Positions 1 to 6,327 of a stretch of 7,187 nucleotides of DNA are shown piece by piece. Position 1 is the stretch's first letter; every line of letters starts with the position of its first letter. The position numbers were made by a program, and so were the translations under genes. Source of the stretch: Bacteroidales bacterium (GTDB lineage: Bacteria > Bacteroidota > Bacteroidia > Bacteroidales > UBA3824). The DNA is taken from NCBI GenBank assembly GCA_017645985.1, contig JAGCNK010000065.1, positions 1 through 7,187 of the forward strand, in the 5' to 3' direction. The notes under the pieces are model-generated. The model did not search any database. It was not told the DNA's origin and worked only from the letters and a program-made list of their open reading frames with translations.

Positions 1-218
1 CTTACTGGCTCAACCTCGGTGTTATTTGGTTTATGAGCATTGTGCTGTACGTGCTACTTTACTACGGTGTTCTGCGTAGAATTCTTAATAGTAGCGAGAA
101 TATCTCACGCGATTATCAGGATAAGAAAGAGGCCAAGATTAAGCAGAAGGGCAACGAGGCTTCTGTATCTAACCGCAAGCGCCGCCGCTCGTTCCAAGAC
201 CTCAGAATTTGGAGATAA
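1..218 (+). CDS. C-terminal end of a membrane protein, possibly an ABC-2/ABCG-type transporter (5' partial)
   Basis: The frame is open from base 3 to the TAA at 216-218, so only about the last 71 residues are present and the gene begins outside the window. The visible part starts with a hydrophobic segment of about 25 residues (YWLNLGVIWFMSIVLYVLLY), which reads as a final transmembrane helix. A hydrophilic tail of about 45 residues follows, rich in Lys and Arg and ending in RKRRRSFQDLRIWR; by the positive-inside rule it should be cytoplasmic. The 'WLNLxVIWFM...LYxxLYY' pattern resembles the last helix of Bacteroidota ABC transporters that fuse an ATPase to an ABC-2 permease. That assignment is from memory of the family and rests on one helix, so other membrane proteins are possible. 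The in-frame ATG at 33 is internal to the helix and is not the start. The next gene begins 29 bases downstream on the same strand, so the two may be co-transcribed. Confidence 0.6.
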   Translation, partial: YWLNLGVIWFMSIVLYVLLYYGVLRRILNSSENISRDYQDKKEAKIKQKGNEASVSNRKRRRSFQDLRIWR

Positions 219-247
219 AAATTTATTATTATTTATGTCATACTACA

Positions 248-1051
248 ATGAACAAGAAATTATTTGTATTAGCCGCCGCTGCATTGCTTGGCGTGTCGGT
301 ATCGTGCAACCGCGCCAAAAAAGCCGACAAAATGGCCGAGACTCTCACTTTTCAGTCTGCCAAGTTCGACACCATTGTAAATCTCGTGAAGGACGACGCC
401 AACTCTCCCAAGAGCACCATCAACATCGACCTGATTTACGCCACTGGTCCTAATGCGTCGCAGATCAACGAGGAGATACTCAAGTCGGGCATCCTTCCTT
501 CCGAAGATCTCAAACGCGGCGAAAAGAAGACCGTTCCACGGGCATTGGAAATCTTTGTAAAAAACTATGTAAAAGGATATAAGGAAGACTGCCTGAAGGC
601 ATACAAAGAAGACCCCGAAGGCGTTTACGAATACGAGTTCAAGGTAACGAGCCAGATATCATACGGCCGCGACAGCGTGATCAACTACCGCGCCACCCAG
701 GAGGCGTTCTGCGGAGGAGCTCACGGCAACACAGCCACCTTTGTGATGAACTTCGACAAGAACACCGGCCACATCATCACCAAGAACGACATATTTAAGG
801 ACGGCACCGACGAAAAACTGCTCAACATCATTGTAGACAAGGTTTGCAAGCACTTCAACGCCACCGATATCGACGACCTTGCCGAAAAAGAGGGCGTTTT
901 TGAGATGGACGAGCCGTTTATTCCCACGCTCTTTTCCCTCGGTACCAACGACATCACATTCATCTACCTCGAAGGCGAAGTAGGTCCCTATTCCGCCAGC
1001 GAAATCAGAGCCGTGATCCCGTTTGATGAGATTAAAGATTTGATGAAGTAG
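248..1051 (+). CDS. DUF3298 (RsiV/PdaC-like) lipoprotein
   Basis: This is a 267-residue predicted lipoprotein. Residues 1-19 form a signal peptide (MNKK, then a hydrophobic run) ending at Cys20 in the context GVSVSC. The -3 residue is Ser instead of Leu/Val, a loose lipobox of the kind tolerated in Bacteroidota. The mature protein begins NRAKK and lacks an acidic run after the Cys, so it probably faces the periplasm (inference). Residues about 50-150 fit the DUF4163/PdaC-like region, and about 155-266 the DUF3298 domain. Key motifs are FCGGAHGNT (154-162) and the end EVGPYSASEIRAVIPFDEI (244-262), which matches the closing strand of that family. Relatives include the extracellular part of anti-sigma factor RsiV and the deacetylase PdaC, but no sigma-factor gene is adjacent and no catalytic role can be claimed. 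ATG 248 is preferred because the signal peptide begins there; TTG 209 would add 13 residues and overlap the previous gene. Confidence 0.9.
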   Translation: MNKKLFVLAAAALLGVSVSCNRAKKADKMAETLTFQSAKFDTIVNLVKDDANSPKSTINIDLIYATGPNASQINEEILKSGILPSEDLKRGEKKTVPRALEIFVKNYVKGYKEDCLKAYKEDPEGVYEYEFKVTSQISYGRDSVINYRATQEAFCGGAHGNTATFVMNFDKNTGHIITKNDIFKDGTDEKLLNIIVDKVCKHFNATDIDDLAEKEGVFEMDEPFIPTLFSLGTNDITFIYLEGEVGPYSASEIRAVIPFDEIKDLMK

Positions 1052-1070
1052 TATTTATGCCAATAAGCAT

Positions 1071-1104
1071 AAGGAAGGGGAAATCTCAGATTTTCCCTTT
1101 TTTA
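1071..1104 (+). terminator. Intrinsic terminator after the DUF3298 lipoprotein gene, at the convergence point
   Basis: The 11-bp arms 1075-1085 and 1089-1099 pair around the loop TCA, with one G-T wobble (1080/1094). They can extend outward through 1071-1074 and 1100-1103 with two wobbles. The six-base T run at 1098-1103 follows the hairpin core on the + strand, as expected for a Rho-independent terminator about 20 bases after the stop codon. Read on the minus strand the wobble becomes an A-C mismatch and no clean T run follows (CCTTATGCTTATT), so it would be a weaker terminator for the convergent glycosyltransferase gene ending at 1114. A small separate dyad, TTATGC-N6-GCATAA (1055-1072), lies directly in front of it. 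Confidence 0.85.
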
Positions 1105-1113
1105 TTTATGAAA

Positions 1114-2022
1114 TTATTTGGTATGGTGTTTTAGCTGCCAGATCTTCCGTTTTGTCCAGTTGATAAGGCTTCTAAAAGTTGACGTGTTGTATGTTTCGCG
1201 AAATGATTTTAATATGATTTCATTGCCATCAGTTGTGTTGCAAAAGTTTATGTCGTTTTTCCTCTCTGCGGTGACGGTTTCGTAACGTGTAGTGCTGCCT
1301 ACATTTGTGCCTGAACCATCTGCGCCACCGTTTAGCACATAAGAGCGGGTGGGATAAATGGTTGGCATTGCGGCTTTGAATCCAGCGTAACAAAAACGTA
1401 TCGACCATGAATTGATTTTTCCTTCCACTTGCTTTAACAACATGGTGCTTAAATCGTTACCTGCAATATTAAACTGTTTTACGGCGTTGCTGTCGGCAAA
1501 AAAACTGTCGAAATCTTTGGTTTGCCAATCTACCAGTTCCCAGCGGTTTTTCCAAGTTCCCCATCCCCATGAACAATTGCGCATAATAGGGTATGTGTCG
1601 TAATTGTAGCCGTTAGGAAGAGCAATGCGAGGAGTGTAACCAGCTATCGAAAAGGCATTGGTGTCTTTGTAGTAATCGAGAGCGGTTTTCATATACCGTA
1701 GGAAATAAGGCGTTACCACTAAGTCGTCTTCTAAGACAATTGCCTCTTCAAATTCTTCAAATATGGAGCTGACGCCGTTGATTATGTTTTTTGCCAGACC
1801 GATATTTGTATTGCGAAATACCGTTCTAATGCTTTTGAACCCTGAAATTTCCCGAATAGTTTCAGCCACCTCAGCCACCTTTTCATCTCCTTGATTTTTT
1901 GCCCCGTCGGCAAAAATCACAACATTGGTTTCTGAACTTTCTGCATTTTGTAAAAGACTGTTTATAAGTCGTTTAAGATGCTTGGCTCTGTTGTATGCGA
2001 ATATTATTACAGGAGGATTCAT
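1114..2022 (-). CDS. Glycosyltransferase with GT-A / GT13 (GnT-I)-like features
   Basis: This 302-residue soluble glycosyltransferase is predicted to have a GT-A fold. The N-terminus PPVIIFAYNRAKHLKRLINS (3-22) is the nucleotide-binding start of GT2/GT13-like enzymes, and VIFADG (35-40) follows. VLEDDLVVTPYFLRYM (96-111) holds the acidic EDD metal/nucleotide motif, with the 'EDD-x-x-x-x-P-x-F' layout of eukaryotic N-acetylglucosaminyltransferase I. Further motifs are CSWGWGTWKNRW (150-161), INSWSIRF (203-210) and GADGSGTN (233-240), all seen in bacterial polysaccharide transferases of this type. The C-terminus is strongly basic, which suggests membrane-surface association (inference). ATG 2022 is preferred: it starts directly on the conserved MNPPVIIFAYNR and lies 16 bases after the epimerase stop. 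An in-frame TTG at 2037 would add five residues. It is the last gene of the sugar operon. Donor and acceptor are unknown; a uronic acid made by the two upstream enzymes is a guess from context. Confidence 0.9.
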   Translation of the reverse strand: MNPPVIIFAYNRAKHLKRLINSLLQNAESSETNVVIFADGAKNQGDEKVAEVAETIREISGFKSIRTVFRNTNIGLAKNIINGVSSIFEEFEEAIVLEDDLVVTPYFLRYMKTALDYYKDTNAFSIAGYTPRIALPNGYNYDTYPIMRNCSWGWGTWKNRWELVDWQTKDFDSFFADSNAVKQFNIAGNDLSTMLLKQVEGKINSWSIRFCYAGFKAAMPTIYPTRSYVLNGGADGSGTNVGSTTRYETVTAERKNDINFCNTTDGNEIILKSFRETYNTSTFRSLINWTKRKIWQLKHHTK

Positions 2023-2038
2023 ATTTTCCGAGCGCAAA

Positions 2039-3124
2039 TTATAACCCTCCCAGAATCTTCACAATTCGTTCAGCAGCGTTGCCGTCCCAAAGTGGGGGGA
2101 TAGTGCCTTTGGACCATTGTCCTGCAAATAGTTTTTGAATGGCAGGAGCTATATTCTTTGGATCTGTGCCAACGAGCATATTTGTGCCGAGTTCGCAAGT
2201 TTCTGGACGCTCGGTGTTGTCGCGGAGTGTAAGGCAGGGAATGTGCATTACGGTGGTCTCTTCGGTGATTCCGCCCGAATCGGTTATTACTGCCAACGAG
2301 TTTTTTACCAGATAGTTGAATTCCAAATATCCCTGAGGAGAAATGATATGAAGATTTGGTGCTGTGATATTTAAATCGCTGAAAATCTTAGCTGTACGTG
2401 GATGCATCGGGAAAACAATCGGCAAATTCTGCGACGAGCGTATTATCTCGTCCATAGTGTGTTTTAGTTTTGTGCTTTCGTCTACATTGGCGGGACGGTG
2501 GAGTGTCAGCACAAAGTATTGGCCAGATTGAAGGTTTAGATTCTTGCAATCTTCACTTTCTCTAAGTCTCGAAATGTTAGCTAACAGAGTGTCTATCATA
2601 ACATTACCTACAAAGAAGATGCGGTCTTCTTCAACTCCTAGAGTGCGCAGGTTTTTGTTGGCTGTCTCCGAGGTGGTAAAGAAATAGTCTGATATTGAAT
2701 CTGTTACCATTCGGTTGATCTCTTCTGGCATTGTCAAGTCGCGGGAGCGGATTCCAGCCTCCACGTGGGCAACCTTTACGCACATTTTTTTTGCAACAAT
2801 AGAGCAGGCGAGGGTAGAGGTTACGTCGCCAACCACTAGAACAATGTCGGCTTTGTTTGCCGTAAGTTCGTTTTCAAAAGCGGTCATAATGGCGGCTGTC
2901 TGCTGAGCCTGGGTGCCACCGCCGCAGCCTAGGTTGATGTCAGGTTGGGGAATATTCAGCTCTTCAAAAAAAGTCTCGCTCATCTGCTTGTCGTAATGCT
3001 GTCCAGTATGGACAAGCCTATATTGCAAATTTGCGCCTTGCTGTTGTTCTTTTTTGATGGCGTGAATTATTGGCGCGATTTTCATAAAGTTGGGACGCGC
3101 ACCCGCTATTAGTGTTATTTTCAT
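2039..3124 (-). CDS. wecB: UDP-N-acetylglucosamine 2-epimerase (non-hydrolysing)
   Basis: This 361-residue cytoplasmic enzyme of the WecB/MnaA family interconverts UDP-GlcNAc and UDP-ManNAc; the length is normal for the family. Family motifs are seen in order: GARPNFMK (8-15, with R10 and K15), HTGQHYDKQMS (39-49), VVGDVTST (97-104, D100), HVEAGIRS (120-127, E122), MPEEINR (132-138, E134/E135), FVGNVMIDTL (171-180), LTLHRPANVD (206-215, H209), FPMHPRT (238-244) and ITDSGGITEE (280-289), then RDNTERPET (301-309). All residues expected for catalysis and nucleotide binding appear intact. CGGGTQAQQTA (67-77) is a slight variant of the usual GSGTHAEQTA. Its ATG overlaps the dehydrogenase stop by one base (TAATG), so translation is probably coupled. 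A WbpI-like role on an already oxidised or 3-acetamido sugar is an alternative, because WbpI belongs to the same fold family. Confidence 0.96.
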   Translation of the reverse strand: MKITLIAGARPNFMKIAPIIHAIKKEQQQGANLQYRLVHTGQHYDKQMSETFFEELNIPQPDINLGCGGGTQAQQTAAIMTAFENELTANKADIVLVVGDVTSTLACSIVAKKMCVKVAHVEAGIRSRDLTMPEEINRMVTDSISDYFFTTSETANKNLRTLGVEEDRIFFVGNVMIDTLLANISRLRESEDCKNLNLQSGQYFVLTLHRPANVDESTKLKHTMDEIIRSSQNLPIVFPMHPRTAKIFSDLNITAPNLHIISPQGYLEFNYLVKNSLAVITDSGGITEETTVMHIPCLTLRDNTERPETCELGTNMLVGTDPKNIAPAIQKLFAGQWSKGTIPPLWDGNAAERIVKILGGL

Positions 3125-4404
3125 TACAATCTTCCGTCTATTAGTTCGCGGTTGAAAAATCCTTTTACATCGTATACCACGCCGTTGTCGGTTCTTAAAA
3201 ACTGGCGGGGGTCAATGTTGGCAAATTGGGCGTGCGATACGGCGAGAATAACCGCATCAAATTGATGATCAAAATCTTGCAATGTTTGATTGGTGAGATT
3301 TACGCTGTATTCTTTGGCAGTTTTTGACGAGTCGGCCCACGGGTCAAAGATAGTGATATTGCCTGTGTATTCTCTGAGGGTTGATATTATGTCTATTACC
3401 TTTGTGTTGCGTATGTCGGGACAGTTTTCCTTGAATGTGAAACCAAGCACTAGGATTTTGGAGTTTTTGACCAAAACACCTTTTTTGTTCATCAGTTTAA
3501 TTACCTGATTGGCCACATAGTCGCCCATACCGTCGTTAAGGCGTCGTGCAGCTGACATAATTCTCGGAAGCACACCGTACACCTGAGCCTTCTGAATCAG
3601 GTAGTAAGGATCTACGCTAATGCAGTGTCCGCCAACAAGTCCGGGTTTCAGCTTTATGAAGTTCCATTTTGACGATGCTGCCTCAATCACGTCGTTGGTA
3701 TCGATACCCATAGCGTTGAATATTTTGGATAGCTCGTTCATAAATGCAATGTTGACATCTCGCTGCGAGTTTTCGATTATTTTTGAAGCTTCTGCCACCT
3801 TGATGCTCGGCGCTTTGTGAGTGCCGTTGGTGAGTACCGAATTGTATATGGAGTCGATAATGTCGGCAATTTCGGGCGTGGAGCCAGAGGTAACTTTCTT
3901 GATTTTTTCAACGGTGTGAAGCTTGTCGCCAGGGTTGATGCGCTCGGGCGAGTATCCGGCGAAGAAGTCGGTGTTGAACTTTAGTCCAGAAACCTGTTCT
4001 ACCACCGGCAGGCACTCTTCTTCGGTGACTCCAGGGTAAACAGTTGATTCATAAACTACTATGTCGCCCTTTGATATCACCTGACCCACAGTTTTGCTGG
4101 CACCCACCAACGGGGCTAGGTCGGGACGGTTGTTGACGTCGACCGGTGTGGGTACAGCCACAACGTAGAAGTTGCACTCTTTGATATCGTTGATGTTTGA
4201 CGAGCATTTGAATCCGTTTGATATCGCTGATTGCAATAGCTCGTCGGATACTTCCAACGTAGCGTCGTGTCCGGCGTTGAGTGCGTTAACACGGTCGGCG
4301 TTGAGGTCGAATCCTATTGTGGTATATTTTGTGGAGAATAGTCTTGCTAGCGGCAAGCCCACATAGCCTAATCCTATAACGGCAATTTTTGGTGAAAAAT
4401 TCAT
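3124..4404 (-). CDS. tviB: Nucleotide-sugar (UDP-N-acetylhexosamine) 6-dehydrogenase, TviB/WbpO type
   Basis: This 426-residue NAD-dependent UDP-sugar 6-dehydrogenase performs the two-step oxidation of C6 to a carboxylate. It has an N-terminal Rossmann domain with GLGYVGLPLA (11-20), VAVPTPVD (82-89) and ESTVYPGVTEE (119-129). YSPERINPGD (151-160) and the central helix with SKIIENSQRDVNIAFMNE (207-224, K208, N212) follow. The catalytic Cys261 lies in GLVGGHCISVDPYYL (255-269), and GFTFKENCPDIRNTK (321-335) is in the C-terminal UDP-binding domain. WNFIKLKPG, RRLNDGMGDY and the C-terminal ...DGRL match Salmonella TviB (UDP-GlcNAc to UDP-GlcNAcA) and Pseudomonas WbpO (UDP-GalNAc) better than E. 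coli WecC, which has CPERVLPG and VDPWFI at the equivalent places. Bacterial annotations often call such genes wecC or UDP-ManNAc dehydrogenase. It is the first gene of the operon, with a clear promoter just upstream. Substrate choice among GlcNAc, GalNAc and ManNAc cannot be settled here. Confidence 0.95.
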   Translation of the reverse strand: MNFSPKIAVIGLGYVGLPLARLFSTKYTTIGFDLNADRVNALNAGHDATLEVSDELLQSAISNGFKCSSNINDIKECNFYVVAVPTPVDVNNRPDLAPLVGASKTVGQVISKGDIVVYESTVYPGVTEEECLPVVEQVSGLKFNTDFFAGYSPERINPGDKLHTVEKIKKVTSGSTPEIADIIDSIYNSVLTNGTHKAPSIKVAEASKIIENSQRDVNIAFMNELSKIFNAMGIDTNDVIEAASSKWNFIKLKPGLVGGHCISVDPYYLIQKAQVYGVLPRIMSAARRLNDGMGDYVANQVIKLMNKKGVLVKNSKILVLGFTFKENCPDIRNTKVIDIISTLREYTGNITIFDPWADSSKTAKEYSVNLTNQTLQDFDHQFDAVILAVSHAQFANIDPRQFLRTDNGVVYDVKGFFNRELIDGRL

Positions 4405-4418
4405 AGTCTTTTTTTTTG

Positions 4419-4447
4419 CAAAAATAACAATTCTGTAAATAAGTCAA
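4419..4447 (-). promoter_or_regulatory. Bacteroidota-type promoter of the sugar operon
   Basis: On the minus strand, TATTTTTG (4426 down to 4419) matches the Bacteroidota -7 consensus TAnnTTTG exactly. A TTG (4447 down to 4445) lies 18 bases upstream, where the -33 TTTG/TTG box is expected. Transcription should start about 4412-4415, so the leader before the ATG at 4404 would be only about ten bases. That leader contains most of a nine-A run (T at 4409-4417 on the + strand). No Shine-Dalgarno is seen. Confidence 0.7.
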
Positions 4448-4485
4448 CAGAGATTAATGTTTTTTTTGCCACCTAAATTTCGCAG

Positions 4486-6282
4486 TTATTTATCCACCTT
4501 GAAGAATTTGATCATATTGAGCAAGTCTTCCGACATTTTGGCAAGGCTTTCGCAGTTGGTGGCAACTTCTTCTGATAGCGAAGCCACGTGCTGTGTGCTG
4601 GTGTTGAAGTTTTGTACGCCAAGGTTGATGTGGTTACTGTTGGCTGCTTGTTCGCTACACGATGCGGCAATCTCTTTCACAAGGTCGGCAGTTTTCTCAA
4701 TTTCGGGAAGCACAAGCGAGAATGCTTCGCCGGTTTGTTTTGCAAATGATTTACCTTCGGAACTTACCGAGTCGATTTCTTTGGCAGCATGAGCACAGTT
4801 TTCGGCAAGTTTGCGCACCTCTCCGGCCACCACGGCGAAACCTTTGCCGTGTTCGCCTGCGCGGGCTGCCTCTACAGCGGCGTTGAGGGCGAGAATATTG
4901 GTCTGGAATGCAATCTCATCGATAAACGAAATCTTTTCGGCAATTTCGTTCATTAGTTTTACTGTCTTCTGCGCTGCTTCAGAGCATTTTTGTATTGTGT
5001 TGCTGTTGCGTATAGCAATTTGTTCGGTCTGACGTGCGTTGTCGCTGCTCTGCTGTATGCTTGCGGCAATCTCTTCTACCGATGAAGAAATTTCTTCCGA
5101 CGAAGATGCCTGATTGTTAGCGTTTTCGGTCATTTCGATGCTTGCACGGTTCATCTCCTTGCTGTACTGGGTCATTTCGTCGGCGGTGGCAAGTATCGAG
5201 GTAACGATGTTGCGCAGGCTTTCGGTGAGTTTTACAACAGCATTGTTGAAACGTCCGATTTCGTTGTCGGACGACGACTGTTCCATCTTGACGTTGAGGT
5301 TGCCGTCAGAAAGTTTGGTAACGGTGTCGATACTTTTGGTGATGGGGTTTATCAACTTGTTGATTACCATCATAGTAATAGCGATAATAAGCGCGGCGGC
5401 AATTATGATGCCGAGGATTACCATAAGCCTTGTAGACGAAAGCCTTCCGCTAATAGAATCGGTGGTTTCCCAAACCGAGGTGCGGGCTGCCTCTTGGAGT
5501 ATTACGCTGTTGTCGTAAATTTCGTACGAAAGGTCGTTGATTTGGTGAAAGAGGGTGTAAGCGTTGTTGTTGTTGCTTGCAAATGATTTGGCAAGACTGC
5601 TAAATTGATTCATAAGTGATGTAATCTCAGAGTATTGCGATGAAGGTATCGCCGATCTGATAGATTCTATCATCTCACTTGCCTGCGCAACAATGCCAAC
5701 ATTCTCAATCATTCGGTTTGGCGATTCTTTTATCGACATACCCATCGTGCGGAGTATTTGAGCCACTGTAACGCCCACTTTTGCGTCGGTTTGCATCGAA
5801 GGAATGCGCTCCATATTCATAGCCAACTGCCCAAACAAAGCGTCTAATTGTTTTGCTTGTACAAGTCTTTTTTCGTTGGCTTCGTAACCTTGGTTGTAGA
5901 TAGTTATCATTTTGCCAAGGTCGTCTTTCATTTTGTCGATTGTGGAGTTGATTTCTACTCTGTGTTCATTTCCGCTGTAAAGGGTTTTGAGCGAGTCGCA
6001 TTTTTTTATGGCGGTTTCAAAGTTGCTGACGTCCTCGTTGCGGTTGGTTTCTTGACCAATCATTATGTAAAATTCAAGTCCGACAGTAGCATCGTTTGAT
6101 AGTTCGTCAACTTCTTCACTTAGTTTTAACTCTTTAAGGTGAATCAGCCTAAGATCTTCGGCCTGATGGTTGATAATAACCGTGCGGATAAAGGTTACAC
6201 CGAGAACTAAAAGCAACGGCAAGATTATCAACAATATGCAGAGGATTGTCTGCGTTTTAAGGGAGTGATTTCTAATATTCAT
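4486..6282 (-). CDS. Methyl-accepting chemotaxis protein (transmembrane chemoreceptor)
   Basis: This is a 598-residue chemoreceptor that should signal to a CheA/CheW array. Transmembrane helix 1 is at about 13-36. The periplasmic sensor, about 37-285, is wholly helical in character; its ~250 residues fit a helical bimodular (HBM) domain better than a ~150-residue 4HB domain (inference from length and pattern). Helix 2 is at about 286-308. HAMP covers about 309-362, with the conserved Pro (P313) and the DNEIG motif (339-343). The cytoplasmic coiled-coil hairpin, about 365-595, carries the near-invariant tip IDEIAFQTNILALNAAVEAA (454-473) and GEHGKGFAVVAGEVRKLA (476-493). Likely methylation pairs are E396/E397, E403/E404 and E571/E572. 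There is no C-terminal CheR-docking pentapeptide; the protein ends FFKVDK. It is monocistronic: its own promoter lies upstream, a terminator separates it from DUF1846, and the next gene has a separate promoter. No che genes are visible. No intrinsic terminator was found between its stop and the sugar operon promoter. Confidence 0.96.
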   Translation of the reverse strand: MNIRNHSLKTQTILCILLIILPLLLVLGVTFIRTVIINHQAEDLRLIHLKELKLSEEVDELSNDATVGLEFYIMIGQETNRNEDVSNFETAIKKCDSLKTLYSGNEHRVEINSTIDKMKDDLGKMITIYNQGYEANEKRLVQAKQLDALFGQLAMNMERIPSMQTDAKVGVTVAQILRTMGMSIKESPNRMIENVGIVAQASEMIESIRSAIPSSQYSEITSLMNQFSSLAKSFASNNNNAYTLFHQINDLSYEIYDNSVILQEAARTSVWETTDSISGRLSSTRLMVILGIIIAAALIIAITMMVINKLINPITKSIDTVTKLSDGNLNVKMEQSSSDNEIGRFNNAVVKLTESLRNIVTSILATADEMTQYSKEMNRASIEMTENANNQASSSEEISSSVEEIAASIQQSSDNARQTEQIAIRNSNTIQKCSEAAQKTVKLMNEIAEKISFIDEIAFQTNILALNAAVEAARAGEHGKGFAVVAGEVRKLAENCAHAAKEIDSVSSEGKSFAKQTGEAFSLVLPEIEKTADLVKEIAASCSEQAANSNHINLGVQNFNTSTQHVASLSEEVATNCESLAKMSEDLLNMIKFFKVDK

Positions 6283-6306
6283 TCGCGTAATTGTTTCTTA
6301 AAATTG

Positions 6307-6327
6307 TTGTACGCTTTTATAGTACAA
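6307..6327. promoter_or_regulatory. Operator-like dyad TTGTAC-N9-GTACAA at the chemoreceptor promoter
   Basis: Perfect 6-bp arms (6307-6312 and 6322-6327) are separated by nine bases, for a total of 21 bp. The right arm overlaps the -7 box (6325-6332) and the dyad covers the predicted transcription start. Position and size suit a dimeric repressor. As RNA it would form only a weak hairpin and has no T run, so it is not a terminator. The dyad is directly visible; the regulatory role is inferred. Confidence 0.35.

Noticed and set aside
40..453. Open frame of 137 codons on the + strand across the start of the lipoprotein gene
   Set aside because: It overlaps both the membrane-protein tail and the lipoprotein gene in another frame. 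Its product is low-complexity Arg/His/Ser-rich with no family resemblance.
1055..1072. TTATGC-N6-GCATAA inverted repeat taken as a separate terminator or regulator site
   Set aside because: It is a weak AT-rich hairpin without a T run and overlaps the base of the strong terminator. It is probably incidental or an accessory part of that terminator.
2023..2037. TTG start that would extend the glycosyltransferase by five residues
   Set aside because: The ATG at 2022 opens directly on the conserved MNPPVIIFAYNR start. The extra residues match nothing known in the family and would leave only a single base after the epimerase stop.
4405..4485. Possible terminator for the chemoreceptor gene
   Set aside because: Reading the minus strand after the stop gives no stable hairpin followed by T. 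The long run there is A, not T, and belongs to the region upstream of the next promoter.
5114..5518. Open frame of 134 codons on the + strand inside the chemoreceptor gene
   Set aside because: It is antisense to HAMP and signalling-domain codons whose protein motifs are intact. It has no promoter and no recognisable domain, and its hydrophobic runs mirror the complementary coding strand.
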